Assembly: GCA_902494715.1 (NCBI GenBank)
Contig: CABUUJ010000009.1
Span: 1 to 44,960 of the forward strand
Length of the DNA stretch: 44,960 nt
Direction of reading: 5' to 3'
From: an uncultured Collinsella sp.
GTDB taxonomy: Bacteria; Actinomycetota; Coriobacteriia; Coriobacteriales; Coriobacteriaceae
The position numbers were made by a program, and so were the translations under genes. The stretch's first letter is position 1, and the number at the start of each line of letters is the position of its first letter. Shown piece by piece: positions 1 to 9,321 of this stretch. The notes beneath the pieces were generated by a model. That model was not told the origin of the DNA. It worked only from the letters and a program-made list of their open reading frames with translations, and searched no databases.

Positions 1-1521
1 CATAGGACCGGGTGGCCGCTTGGGCAAATCTATGTTTGGCATCCCCATGGTACCCCGAGTGGTGTCAGGCGGGTGCGGGGAGGTTACCGCGACCCGCACG
101 ATTCGCTACTCTCGGATAACTGGTATTGGCTTGATCCCGCCAATGATGGTGCTATGTCTAGGGGAATCGTTTCCGTTGGCTCATCACGTTATTATTTATC
201 GGATTCCGGTGCAATGGCTGTTGGTTGGGCGTTTGATGGTACGGACTGGTATTACGCAGACGGTTCCGGCGCACTTGCGTCGGGCTGGCGTTCGGTGAAC
301 GGCGCTTGGTATTGGCTCGATATCGCAAATGACAATAGAATGGTTACCGGCTTTTTTTCCATCGGATCGAATCGGTATCATTTTTCTTCAACGGGAGCGC
401 TGTCACTCGGCTGGTTTATGAGCGATGGAGACTGGTATTACGCTGAGCCATCTAATGCATCGGGTATTGTAAAGACGGGTTGGCTGAAGGACGGTAGCCA
501 ATACTATTATCTTGATCCTGCCGTCGACGGCAAAATGCTGCTCGGGCATTTTTCTGTAAATGGGAAAAGCTATTATGCAAAAGGCTCAGGCGCTGTTGCT
601 TGTCGTGAATGGGTAGATGTCCAGGACTCGGTTCAGGATGGTCCGTCTAAGGCTTTTGCTGGTTCTGACTGCTCGTTGTGCGGAACATTGCGCAATGGGA
701 AGTTATTTACTTCAAACGGCGATGGCGAATTGGTCGAAGCGCGCGGTTTCGTGACGCTTGGTGGCTGCATTTTCTATGCTGATCCGACTAATGGCTCCTT
801 GAGCGTCGGCTGGCAGAACGTTAACGGAAAATGGTACTTCTTTGATGAGACCGCTGGCTATGCACGATCTGGCTGGCTGAGCAAGGATGGCTCCTGGTTC
901 TATTTAGATCCATCTACTTACGTTATGAAAACCGGTTGGGTTGCCGTTAACGGATATTGGTATTACTTGAATTCGTCTGGTTATATGCAGACGGGATGGC
1001 TCAATTTGGGCGGCACCTGGTATTGGCTTGATGCTAGTGGGGCTATGGCTACTGGCTGGCGCGTTGTGGACGGATCCTGGAATTACTTCATGGCTAACGG
1101 CGCGTGGGTGTCAGACTATATGGACGCTAAAGCTCAAAGTTATTCAAGCAATACAAATTGGCTGATACTTGTCGATACGTCGCGTTGTATCACGAGCATC
1201 TACACTGGGTCATGGAATAATTGGTCCTTAAACCGTCGATATGTATGTTCGACGGGAAAAGCCAGTACGCCAACTGTGATAGGGGAGTACCAAGTCTACG
1301 GAAAGGGATACTCCTTTGGGCATGGATATACTTGCTATTACTACACACAGTTCTACGGTGATTATCTATTCCATTCTTCGCCCTACTACGTCAACAGTAA
1401 CCGGGTGATGGATCCCACGATGGGCGTTCCATCCTCTGCAGGATGTGTGCGCCTTGAGATCCAGAACGCAAAATGGATTTACGATAACATTCCTTATGGA
1501 ACAAAGGTTGTTACCTATTGA
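1..1521 (+). CDS. Secreted wall-repeat protein with C-terminal L,D-transpeptidase (YkuD) domain, 5' partial
   Basis: The frame is open from the first base, so the true start lies left of the window; the first internal candidate is GTG at 73. From about base 100 to 1110 the protein is a tandem array of short repeats of the type WYYLD..GAM.TGW, the aromatic/glycine wall- or choline-binding repeat family. The last 130 or so residues form a YkuD domain: HSSPY is encoded at 1372 and the catalytic motif SSAGCVRL follows, with the cysteine codon at 1444. Family knowledge says such enzymes make 3-3 peptidoglycan cross-links or attach proteins to the wall, so a surface location is expected. No signal peptide can be seen because the 5' end is missing. 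The first 35 or so codons do not resemble the repeats, so a frame disturbance near the window edge is possible. The 9933 gene shares the repeats. Confidence 0.88.
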   Translation, partial: HRTGWPLGQIYVWHPHGTPSGVRRVRGGYRDPHDSLLSDNWYWLDPANDGAMSRGIVSVGSSRYYLSDSGAMAVGWAFDGTDWYYADGSGALASGWRSVNGAWYWLDIANDNRMVTGFFSIGSNRYHFSSTGALSLGWFMSDGDWYYAEPSNASGIVKTGWLKDGSQYYYLDPAVDGKMLLGHFSVNGKSYYAKGSGAVACREWVDVQDSVQDGPSKAFAGSDCSLCGTLRNGKLFTSNGDGELVEARGFVTLGGCIFYADPTNGSLSVGWQNVNGKWYFFDETAGYARSGWLSKDGSWFYLDPSTYVMKTGWVAVNGYWYYLNSSGYMQTGWLNLGGTWYWLDASGAMATGWRVVDGSWNYFMANGAWVSDYMDAKAQSYSSNTNWLILVDTSRCITSIYTGSWNNWSLNRRYVCSTGKASTPTVIGEYQVYGKGYSFGHGYTCYYYTQFYGDYLFHSSPYYVNSNRVMDPTMGVPSSAGCVRLEIQNAKWIYDNIPYGTKVVTY

Positions 1522-1877
1522 TATTGGACAAGTGTCTTTAAAGGTGGGAGAAAGACACTGATTCTTAAGGGACTCTTTTCCAATTGAGGTGCTTTGATTT
1601 GGCAAGCGGTTTCATGAGAAGGCAGTCATAAACTGTATGCACTTCCGGTGCGCAGGATTTTAATTCTCTACGAGCTTCCTTTTCAGATTATTTTGAAAAG
1701 CCAACCATCTCGCTCCCTCTAGGGGGGGCGAGATGTCGGTGTTGGTGTTAAAAATTACGGGAGCACCATTCAATTTGCCGCCATGTATTATCTAAAGGCC
1801 GAGCCTTCTCCTGTCTTTTTTGAGCGTAATAAACAACACCTTAAATCTCTAATGATTGCTTTGCTAATCTTGAAAAC
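1522..1877. other. Intergenic gap, AT-rich, with one hairpin
   Basis: No convincing reading frame lies in this stretch. It holds the hairpin at 1706-1735, and AT-rich sequence at 1740-1877 that probably carries the promoter of the following glycosyltransferase cluster. No clear -35/-10 pair could be picked out by eye. Confidence 0.6.
1706..1735 (+). terminator. Hairpin, possible terminator of the transpeptidase gene
   Basis: CATCTCGC (1706-1713) pairs perfectly with GCGAGATG (1728-1735). The inner TCCC/GGGG extends the stem to 12 bp, with one wobble pair and a six-base loop. There is no clean T-run afterwards, so it may be a factor-dependent or weak terminator. Confidence 0.4.
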
Positions 1878-2843
1878 ATGACTTTGGGAGGATTTTTGGA
1901 AATAGAAAAGGGAAATGGTACAGGCGTATGCGTACTTCTTTCAGCATATAAACCTGATCTTAAGTTTTTCGCCGCTCAACTTGATTCGATTGATGAACAA
2001 ACGTTTCCGGTTACGCTTTTGGTCAGAAATGACTGCCCCGAATCGGCCTCTTTAGAGGGGTTTATCCAAGAGCATATAAAGAAAAACGCCTATCGTTATT
2101 ATCATGGCGATAAAAATCTCGGTTATGTCAAATCGTTCGAGGCACTACTCTCTTTGGCAGAAGGGGATTACGTAGTTTTTTGCGATCAAGATGATATTTG
2201 GGAGCCTAACAGAGTTCAAGTTTCGCTCAACCATATGCTAGAAGAAGGCTCAATTCTTGATGTTTGCGATAGATCGGTAATCGACGAAAACGGAAACATG
2301 CTGGTAGAGAGCTACAGAAAAGCTCATCCAAATTCGCCTGAAGTAAATTGGTGCTCCGGAGAGGATATTACTATTCAGGCTGCAAGTGTATGCTACGGCA
2401 TTGGTATGGCTCTCATGCTAGATGCGAGTGCTGCTAAGTCGATGATTCCCTTTCCGGAATCCACTGCACATGATTTGTGGTTGACATTGGGCTGCAGCGA
2501 ACTGGGGAAGTGCAGTTTTACAACGACTCCCTTGGTTAAGTATCGTCGACATGGCGGGAATGAAACTGGATTCCTTGCGGGTGTTGCTTCAAAAGATGAT
2601 TGGTATTTAACAAGAGTTAAAAACAGGGTTGATACAGCTAAGCAATTTGCCGAAAGATTTCCTGATTCACCGCACCTAAAGGAAATAATGGGGTTCGCCG
2701 ATGCAAGAGAGCGACGCTCCATAATTGGCTTGCTTAAATATCGACGAGCTTGCCCGTCCATTGCTAAAGCTGAAATCATTATGCGACTTGTACCGAATTG
2801 GCTGTTTCTTTTGATTTTAAACATGATTAAAGAAGCAAAATAG
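1878..2843 (+). CDS. Glycosyltransferase family 2, rhamnosyltransferase-like
   Basis: The protein opens with a GT-A fold signature (CVLLSAYKP near residue 20) and carries CDQDDIW at residues 102-108. That is the nucleotide-sugar/metal-binding DxD region typical of RgpF/WbbL-type rhamnosyl and related GT2 enzymes. A later ..YRRHGGNETG motif also fits this subfamily. It has no membrane segment, so it should act at the inner face of the membrane on a lipid-linked glycan. The start is uncertain: ATG 1878 has no obvious ribosome site, while GGGAGG at 1886-1891 sits just before an in-frame TTG at 1896. It is the first gene of a same-strand run with the flippase, licD and GT4 genes. The sugar specificity is inferred only from the neighbouring dTDP-rhamnose genes. 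Confidence 0.85.
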   Translation: MTLGGFLEIEKGNGTGVCVLLSAYKPDLKFFAAQLDSIDEQTFPVTLLVRNDCPESASLEGFIQEHIKKNAYRYYHGDKNLGYVKSFEALLSLAEGDYVVFCDQDDIWEPNRVQVSLNHMLEEGSILDVCDRSVIDENGNMLVESYRKAHPNSPEVNWCSGEDITIQAASVCYGIGMALMLDASAAKSMIPFPESTAHDLWLTLGCSELGKCSFTTTPLVKYRRHGGNETGFLAGVASKDDWYLTRVKNRVDTAKQFAERFPDSPHLKEIMGFADARERRSIIGLLKYRRACPSIAKAEIIMRLVPNWLFLLILNMIKEAK

Positions 2844-2887
2844 CTTCGTATCCGAATCGCGACTTGTTCAGAAGGGCGCTTATATTT

Positions 2888-4132
2888 GTGGAAGCCACAG
2901 AGAAGACTCTTTCGATTAAACACAATATGTTCTGGAATACCGTTGGCTCGTTGACGAATTTAGGCTGTCAATGGCTAATCACTATATTGGTCGTTCGACT
3001 GTCTGATGGATATAGTGCTGCTGGAATTTATTCCCTTGCTATGTCTATTTTCAACATGTTTTCTCAATTGGCCCAATACAGGATGTACACGGTACAAATT
3101 GCAGATGTTGAAAGGAAAAACTCTGCTGGTGAATACCTGACTTTTCGTTTCTTTACTACGTTTATGGCGTTTGCAATGTTGGCCGTCTATTCCATTGCGA
3201 CGTGTCGTATTGATACGGTGCCTGCTGTTCTTTTGTATGCTCTCTATAAAACCGCCGGCTTAGTTATTGATGTCATGCATGCCAATGATCAGGTTGGCCA
3301 TAGGATGGACTATATTGGGAAATCCCTCATAATGCAGGGCATTGGTTCTCTCCTTTCGTTCATTGTTGTCTTTGGGCTGTTAAATAGCCTCGAAGGTGCA
3401 TTGTTGCTAATGACGGTAGTGACTATAGGTATCGGTGTTATTTACGATTATCCGAGATCAAATCGAATCTCTGCAATCAAACTTGGAATTACCCAAGCGA
3501 AGGTCAGAGCTTTCCTATGTGGCTGTTTGCCCATCGTTCTGGGCGGCATTGCTGCTTCTGCGGCGCCGAATATTCCAAGGCAGTATTTATCTTATACATT
3601 CGGAGATTCTGCTCTAGGCATTTATGCATCAGTTGCTGCTCCCGTGGCAATTATCCAAATGGGTGCGACGTATATCTATAATCCTTTATTAGGTTATTTA
3701 GTAGAGCGTTACTATTCTAGGGAAAAGTCCTTTTTTACGCTTATAGGTAAAATACTTGCCGGTATTTTATTTGTCGGCGTCATATCAGCAGTTGCGCTTT
3801 TCTTTTTCGGCAAATTATTGCTGTCTTTGTTTTATGGCGCTGGAATAGCCAAACATTCTGATCTCCTTCAGCCTATGTTGGCTTGTGCCTTTTTGACTGG
3901 CATTGCTTGGTTTGTCAACGATTTGCTGGTTTCTCTTGATAACTACCGAGGGGTATTTGTTGGCAGCATATTGTCCTTAATCAGTGCTGTTGCTGTCATG
4001 GCTCCCGCGCAAGTGTTGTTTGGCTTAAATGGCCCTACTGTAACGGCGCTTATATCCAATGCTATTTGCCTTATTTATCAGTCTTTTGTTTTGGGGAAAC
4101 AGACGCAACAATGGTTCGGGGAAAAGAGATAG
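2888..4132 (+). CDS. Wzx-like polysaccharide flippase (MOP superfamily)
   Basis: This is a protein of about 415 residues consisting almost entirely of hydrophobic helices, about 12 by eye, with the layout of the O-antigen/teichoic-acid flippases of the MOP superfamily (begins NTVGSLTNLGCQWLITILVV). Its role would be to turn an undecaprenyl-linked oligosaccharide to the outer face of the membrane. The open frame reaches back to a TTG at 2864. GTG 2888 is preferred because AGAAGGG lies about ten bases upstream; ATG 2927 is the other option. It follows the GT2 gene by a short gap and is followed at once by licD. The window also encodes an ABC exporter at 22104-23728, so two export routes may coexist. 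Confidence 0.82.
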   Translation: MEATEKTLSIKHNMFWNTVGSLTNLGCQWLITILVVRLSDGYSAAGIYSLAMSIFNMFSQLAQYRMYTVQIADVERKNSAGEYLTFRFFTTFMAFAMLAVYSIATCRIDTVPAVLLYALYKTAGLVIDVMHANDQVGHRMDYIGKSLIMQGIGSLLSFIVVFGLLNSLEGALLLMTVVTIGIGVIYDYPRSNRISAIKLGITQAKVRAFLCGCLPIVLGGIAASAAPNIPRQYLSYTFGDSALGIYASVAAPVAIIQMGATYIYNPLLGYLVERYYSREKSFFTLIGKILAGILFVGVISAVALFFFGKLLLSLFYGAGIAKHSDLLQPMLACAFLTGIAWFVNDLLVSLDNYRGVFVGSILSLISAVAVMAPAQVLFGLNGPTVTALISNAICLIYQSFVLGKQTQQWFGEKR

Positions 4133-4136
4133 GCCG

Positions 4137-4997
4137 ATGATGTCTAAAGCTCACGCGCTATTAAAGCTTCAAAACACTGAATTGGATATCCTTCAGGTTG
4201 TCGCCGCATTCTGCTCTAAGCACGGCATCAGGTGGTGGCTTGACGGTGGAACATGTTTAGGAGCAATGCGTCATAGGGGGTTTATCCCTTGGGATGATGA
4301 TATAGATATCGGAATGATGCGTTCAGATTATGACCGCTTTTGCTCTTTAGCCGAGGGTGGGTTACCGGAAGGATATTCGCTCCATACATCGCGGAATACT
4401 ACTGGCTATGCTGCGATGTTTGCTAAGGTGTATCGCGATGGAACTCGCTTCGAGAATCAAGAGGCTCGAGAGGCTTCCAGTTCGATGGGCATTTTTGTCG
4501 ACATCTTTCCATATGACCAGCTCTATACAGATAAACGCCTTCGTGCAAAGCAAGTCCGAATTGCATCAATTGCACAGAAAAGAGCCTATTTATATCATTC
4601 TTCTTCCATTGTTGTCCCTCATAAAGGGTTCCTTGGTCAACTCGAGCAAATTGGTTGTTCTGCTATGCACGTGGTGGAACAACTGGTTTCTCGAGGCGCA
4701 TGCTCTTACCAGGATTTGTTCGATTCCTGTATTGCCGACTCAAATACGGGTGAGGTCTCTGATTACTGTCTGACGTTAAGCTGGCCGAATATGGCGCCAG
4801 TGCCTATTTCAGAGATTTTCCCTCTGAGCAGTGCGGTTTTCGAAGGCAGTGAATTCCCTGTTCCTCGTATGACGGATAAATATCTTACAACGATGTATGG
4901 CGATTGGAAAAAAATACCGTCACCGGATAATCGACATACCCATCTTCCGCTCTTGCTCGACTTTGGAGATGGGGAAGTCTGGACGGCACAGAATTAA
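4137..4997 (+). CDS. LicD family phosphotransferase
   Basis: The LicD core is unmistakable: WWLDGGTCLGAMRHRG followed by PWDDDIDIGM around residues 34-60, the nucleotidyltransferase-fold metal site. The protein of about 286 residues ends with a typical YLTTMYGDW segment. Family members transfer phosphocholine or another phospho-alditol onto teichoic acids and capsular glycans. This fits a cluster whose wall proteins carry choline-binding-like repeats, although the actual substrate cannot be read from sequence. ATG codons at 4137 and 4140 both follow a purine-rich site (GGGGAAAAGAG), and the start lies five bases after the flippase stop, suggesting translational coupling. The frame extends upstream to 4059, but that part overlaps the flippase and is not needed for the family length. 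Confidence 0.88.
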   Translation: MMSKAHALLKLQNTELDILQVVAAFCSKHGIRWWLDGGTCLGAMRHRGFIPWDDDIDIGMMRSDYDRFCSLAEGGLPEGYSLHTSRNTTGYAAMFAKVYRDGTRFENQEAREASSSMGIFVDIFPYDQLYTDKRLRAKQVRIASIAQKRAYLYHSSSIVVPHKGFLGQLEQIGCSAMHVVEQLVSRGACSYQDLFDSCIADSNTGEVSDYCLTLSWPNMAPVPISEIFPLSSAVFEGSEFPVPRMTDKYLTTMYGDWKKIPSPDNRHTHLPLLLDFGDGEVWTAQN

Positions 4998-5030
4998 GGA
5001 TATGACATCTATATCAGATGAGGTTATGTG

Positions 5031-6176
5031 ATGAGCTCCTCTATTTGTATTTTCACTCACCATTATCACCCGCAACTTAGTGGAATTGGTAATTTTGTCG
5101 ATGGTCTCGCTCACGCCTTGACTGCACGCGGCGATAGGGTGGTTATCGTTACTAATGATTCGATGCGCGTGGGAGTCGGTCATTCAGTCGAAAACGGCCT
5201 GGAGGTAATTCGTCTTCCTTGCATTCCGTTACTTGATGGAAGACTTCCTCTTCCCAAAAAAACCAGTGATTATTACCGACTCCTGCAAACCCTTGATGAT
5301 TATGAGTGGAATGGTGTTCTGATAAACACGAGACTTTTCCCTCTCTCGCTCGAAGGGCTGAAGTTTGCTGCGGATCATAGTGCTAAGGCTGTTGTTCTCG
5401 ACCACGGCTCAGCGTATCTCTCTTTCAATCAGCCATTTCTTGATTATTTTGTTCGCCGATATGAAGATTGGATTACTGATCGCGTAAAGTCGTTTGAACC
5501 TGATTTCTATGGGATTTCTTCTAAAAGTGTTGAATGGCTTCAGCACTTTAATATCACTGCAAAAGGCGTAATTTCAAACTCAATCAATGCCTCATTCTAT
5601 AGGAGTATTTCTTCGGGGAGAGATTTCCGATCTGAATTAGGTATCCCTCAGTCATCTTTGGTTGTAGCTTTTGTCGGGCGGCTTATTCCTGAAAAGGGAA
5701 TTTATTCAATTATTGAGGCGGCTCGCACAAAAGATATTACCAAGCGTGATATTTGTTTTGTTCTTGCAGGGGATGGTCCGCTGGCTAATGAGGTCAAGGA
5801 AGCTTGTTCGTCTAACTTGTTTTGGCTTGGGAGATGTAACACAGAGGATATTTCCTCCTTACTTCAGCAAGCAGATGTGCTTTGTCTTCCAACTCGTTCC
5901 GAAGGCTTTTCAACGGTACTTCTTGAAGCTTCAGCCTGCGGAACGCCTGCAGTGGTAACAGACGTGGGCGGGGCACGCGAGCTTATCTTAGATGATAGCT
6001 ACGGCACAATAATTCGGTCCATGGCATCTGATGAGGTGGTTTCGGCATTATGCAGGCTTTTTGATGATCGAAAGCTGCTTTCTCTTCAGTCTCGAAACTC
6101 TAGGGCGCTTGTTGAAAATCGATATAACTGGGATGCCACTGCTATGGATGTCGAGAAGGCGTTTTGTATTTACTAA
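5031..6176 (+). CDS. Glycosyltransferase family 4 (GT-B fold)
   Basis: The N-terminal half has the acceptor-domain opening FTHHYHPQLSGIGNFV, and the C-terminal half has VGRLIPEKG and the diagnostic EGFSTVLLEASACGTPAV..DVGG motif, in which the E-x7-E pair binds the nucleotide sugar. About 382 residues with no membrane helices make it a cytoplasmic transferase adding a sugar to the growing surface glycan. ATG 5031 is favoured over GTG 5028 because GAGG lies about eight bases upstream. It sits 33 bases after licD on the same strand and is probably in the same transcript. Confidence 0.87.
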   Translation: MSSSICIFTHHYHPQLSGIGNFVDGLAHALTARGDRVVIVTNDSMRVGVGHSVENGLEVIRLPCIPLLDGRLPLPKKTSDYYRLLQTLDDYEWNGVLINTRLFPLSLEGLKFAADHSAKAVVLDHGSAYLSFNQPFLDYFVRRYEDWITDRVKSFEPDFYGISSKSVEWLQHFNITAKGVISNSINASFYRSISSGRDFRSELGIPQSSLVVAFVGRLIPEKGIYSIIEAARTKDITKRDICFVLAGDGPLANEVKEACSSNLFWLGRCNTEDISSLLQQADVLCLPTRSEGFSTVLLEASACGTPAVVTDVGGARELILDDSYGTIIRSMASDEVVSALCRLFDDRKLLSLQSRNSRALVENRYNWDATAMDVEKAFCIY

Positions 6177-6288
6177 GTGATACTTGGCTGGCTTTTGCTT
6201 AGCTTTTGAGTGAAGTTGGATTTGAGATACGAATTTGTTATTGTCGACTTACCCTATTCGATTTTGTCTTTAGTTGGAGATGCACGTT

Positions 6289-8265
6289 TTGAATAATCCT
6301 GCAATTAAGAAAAGCGAGTACGCGCTTGCCATCTTTGGGCTGGGACTTCTTTTATTAGCTGTTGCGACATCATTGCACTATAAGAATTTAAATCTATTCA
6401 TTCTTGAACTCTTTTGCGATGTCGTTGCTGTTGCGTGCTTATACTTGCAACCGAAATCACAGTCGGGTGGTGACGCTATTCGTCAGATAACCGTCCTCGT
6501 CGCGTCCAGCATTCTCAGCAGCTTTCTGCTAGTTTTAATCATATTGACTGGTGCGAAGACGTTTGGCCCCTTCGATCTTGACGCATGGAATATCGCAAGT
6601 CTTGTTATATGCTTTCATTTAGTTTTAGCGTTTCAAGGCATTGAGCTTTGCTATGGCCTGGTGAAGAGCTTTGTAGCCTCGGTTAAGAAAACTGATACTA
6701 AGAAGTGTTTCTTTTTTTTGACGGTTTCTGTTGGCTTTGCTGTTTTAATCGCTTTTATTGGCATTCCGCTCGATAAGTCAAAGACGGTGTTGTTCGCGTC
6801 TGCTTTGCCCATTACTGTTTTGATCGGGTTGATTGCTATTAATGGGGGCACTTCTTATCTGAAGCCCGAACTGTTCGCTTTCGCATGCATTGTCTCGGTC
6901 GGTCTATCCGTAATTATTTGCTTCCCCGTTACAAATTTTCTGACATGGGATGATGAGGTCCACTATGGAAATGCAAATAGTGTTTCCTACCTCACAAATG
7001 CTGAAATAACAAATTCTGACCGAATGATAGTCGAACAGTTTTATAGGGGGGACGGCTTTAGTTTGGATGCATCTTTGGGTAAGTACCCAATAGATGAAAC
7101 AAGAGAGTTTAACCGTGGCTCTGTTGAGCAATTAGTCAGAGAGGCCGATAAAAATAATATAGCTGAAGGTATCGAACGTGTTAATTGTTTTGATAGTGTG
7201 GCTCTTTCTAAAATTGCCTATATTCCTTCATCTATCGGCCTTTGTTTGGGTCGCTTGCTTCATCTCCCATTTTCTATCAAATTTGCATTGGGAAAATTAT
7301 TTAATTTACTTGCGTATGCAGTTATCTGCGGAATCGCAATTCGTATAGCCCCTTGCAGAAAATGTCTTTTCACTTGTATTGCGTTGTTCCCGTCTGCCGT
7401 GTTAATGGCAGCCAGTTACTCGTATGATCCCTGTGTGATATCGTTCAGTTTGCTAGGAACAGCTCTTTTGTTGAAGATGCTTGTTTCTGAAGAGGATATT
7501 TCTGCAAAAACATTCTTCGGATTTCTATTATCTTTTGCAATCGGATTTGCAGCTAAAGCGATTTATTTTCCCTTATTCGGACTTGCGCTTTTAATTCCTG
7601 CAGATAAATATACTTCGAGCAAGCAAAGACGTATCTTGATTGGAGCTGCACTATTCGTTTGCGCCATAATGATTTTATCTTTCTTGACGCCATATTTCTC
7701 TTCTGTCGTAAATAACATTTCTGATGCACGTGGTGGCTCCGAAGTCTCTACGGCTGGTCAAACGACGGGAGTGCTTGCAAATCCAGTTGGAACTATAGTT
7801 GTAATCTCGAATTTCGTTTTTGGATCGATGCTGACCCCGGCGTTTCTCAATTCAATATCAACGAATATGGCTTATCTTGGGGACGTGTCCAATCTGTTCC
7901 CATGGCTTTCATATCTTCCCATCGTGTTGTTTGAGGCTATATGCATTATTGATAATGAAAAAGTTACTAAATTTAAGTTTAGCCGTTTCGGGATTGTTTG
8001 GACTCTATTCCTGGTTCTTGCTACTTGCTATTTAGTTGCTTTGGCTCTATACATTTCCTTTACAGGAGTTGGAAGCCAGACAGTTGCGGGTGTTCAGGCG
8101 CGATACCTCATACCTTTGTTAATACCTTTCGCCTGTCTTTTGCTCAGGTTTCCTATTTACTGCGATGAGGAAGAGAAGACTAAATGTACAGCCTTTATGC
8201 TCGGGATTCCATTTGGGCTGCTGTATTTTGTGTTTTTCGAGCTTTTGTATATCCGATTTTTCTAA
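6289..8265 (+). CDS. Large polytopic membrane protein, DUF2142-like
   Basis: About 660 residues with a dozen or more hydrophobic helices. An extracytoplasmic loop after the first third contains NFLTWDDEVHYGNA, followed later by SYDPCVIS, an AKAIYFPLFGLALLIP helix and a C-terminal RYLIPLLIPFACLLL helix. This pattern resembles DUF2142 proteins, which look like GT-C type polyprenyl-phosphate-sugar-dependent transferases, with the acidic DDE loop as possible catalytic site. Family assignment is from memory of the motif layout. TTG 6289 is preferred because GGAGAT at 6276-6281 is well spaced from it; ATG 6280 and TTG 6274 are alternatives. Its role is probably sugar modification or polymerisation outside the membrane, next to a GT2/DUF2304 pair that could supply lipid-linked sugars. 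Confidence 0.68.
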   Translation: MNNPAIKKSEYALAIFGLGLLLLAVATSLHYKNLNLFILELFCDVVAVACLYLQPKSQSGGDAIRQITVLVASSILSSFLLVLIILTGAKTFGPFDLDAWNIASLVICFHLVLAFQGIELCYGLVKSFVASVKKTDTKKCFFFLTVSVGFAVLIAFIGIPLDKSKTVLFASALPITVLIGLIAINGGTSYLKPELFAFACIVSVGLSVIICFPVTNFLTWDDEVHYGNANSVSYLTNAEITNSDRMIVEQFYRGDGFSLDASLGKYPIDETREFNRGSVEQLVREADKNNIAEGIERVNCFDSVALSKIAYIPSSIGLCLGRLLHLPFSIKFALGKLFNLLAYAVICGIAIRIAPCRKCLFTCIALFPSAVLMAASYSYDPCVISFSLLGTALLLKMLVSEEDISAKTFFGFLLSFAIGFAAKAIYFPLFGLALLIPADKYTSSKQRRILIGAALFVCAIMILSFLTPYFSSVVNNISDARGGSEVSTAGQTTGVLANPVGTIVVISNFVFGSMLTPAFLNSISTNMAYLGDVSNLFPWLSYLPIVLFEAICIIDNEKVTKFKFSRFGIVWTLFLVLATCYLVALALYISFTGVGSQTVAGVQARYLIPLLIPFACLLLRFPIYCDEEEKTKCTAFMLGIPFGLLYFVFFELLYIRFF

Positions 8266-8574
8266 ACTAGCGCTATAAGTCATGGCTATAGTAAGAGGGG
8301 ATAATAGTTGGATTAGATTGGTTCGAATGGGACGGCGTTGAGGACTCAGGACATGCGTTCCGCATTTGAGACAGAGGTGCACGGGGCCCTTACCCTGCTA
8401 TGATGGGTGGGGACTCCGTGTGGGCCCCAGTTAAGCAAGCTAAATATCTAAGCTTGAGATGTAACTTCGCGATGGCTAGTCAGGATACTGTAAACTTAAG
8501 TTTGAGTTAAACTGTGCGTTGGGCTGTAAGAGTCGCAATTTCTTCAAGCGTCGCTAAGAGCCAACTTTTTTGGA
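8266..8574. other. Intergenic gap with a GC-rich inverted repeat
   Basis: No plausible gene lies here. GGGGCCC (8383-8389) and GGGCCCC (8422-8428) are complementary and enclose a second small pair, ACCC/GGGT (8392-8395 and 8404-8407). The same gap has ATGCG-TTC-CGCAT at 8353-8365. These could terminate the upstream transcript, but no T-run follows. A promoter for the 8575 gene must lie in the AT-rich part after 8430 but is not obvious. Confidence 0.45.
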
Positions 8575-9321
8575 ATGGATGAATCTCGATTGTCTCTTGC
8601 TGCAACAACATGTTCAAAAGGATATCCGCGTGTTCTCGTAATAATCCCTGCCTATAACGAACAGGAGTGCATTCTCGATACCGTTGCGTCTATAAAAGCT
8701 GCGGGATATGACTATGTTGTAATCAACGACGGGTCACAAGATGGAACGCTTGAGCTTTGTCGAGAGCATGGTGTCAACATATTGGACCTGCCACAGAACC
8801 TTGGTATCGGTGGAGCGGTCCAAGCGGGCCATAAGTATGCTCAGAGATTTGGCTATGATATTGACATTCAGGTTGACGGCGATGGCCAGCATGATCCTTC
8901 TTATGTTCCTGAGCTTGTAAAGCTGATTGAGGGTGGGGCGAGCCTGGCGATAGGCTCTCGATTTCTGGTTGAGACTGATGGTTTTCAGTCAACTTTTATG
9001 CGTCGCGTTGGAATCAGGTGGCTTTCATTTTTGCTCGAGCTGCTTACGGGTAAGGTGGTCACCGATCCCACTTCTGGTTTTAGGGCATGCAATAAAGATG
9101 CTATCGACCTGTTCTGCAAGAGTTATCCTGATGACTACCCGGAGCCAGAGTCGATTGCTTTGGCTATGAAGCTTGGTCTTCCCGTTATGGAGGCGCCTGT
9201 AAAGATGAATGAACGCCAAGGCGGACGTTCGTCCATCGGGGGCTTCTCTTCCGTCTACTACATGATCAAGGTCACGTTAGCCATTGTTCTTGTGTGCTGG
9301 GTTCATAGGGGAGATAAATAA
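8575..9321 (+). CDS. Glycosyltransferase family 2, DPM1/GtrB-like
   Basis: The sequence opens VLVIIPAYNEQ and has VINDGSQDGT, then VDGDGQHDP (the DxD metal site) and TDPTSGFRACN, the order seen in dolichol/polyprenyl-phosphate sugar synthases. At about 248 residues it is the soluble short form without C-terminal helices. Such enzymes charge undecaprenyl phosphate with one sugar. Its stop codon shares one base with the ATG of the DUF2304 gene, so the two are translationally coupled, and the membrane anchor is probably supplied by that partner. No good ribosome site precedes ATG 8575. Confidence 0.85.
   Translation: MDESRLSLAATTCSKGYPRVLVIIPAYNEQECILDTVASIKAAGYDYVVINDGSQDGTLELCREHGVNILDLPQNLGIGGAVQAGHKYAQRFGYDIDIQVDGDGQHDPSYVPELVKLIEGGASLAIGSRFLVETDGFQSTFMRRVGIRWLSFLLELLTGKVVTDPTSGFRACNKDAIDLFCKSYPDDYPEPESIALAMKLGLPVMEAPVKMNERQGGRSSIGGFSSVYYMIKVTLAIVLVCWVHRGDK

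Noticed and set aside
1..1521. Tandem DNA repeats or CRISPR in the wall-protein gene
   Set aside because: The periodicity is in the protein. The DNA copies diverge at synonymous sites and there are no uniform spacers.
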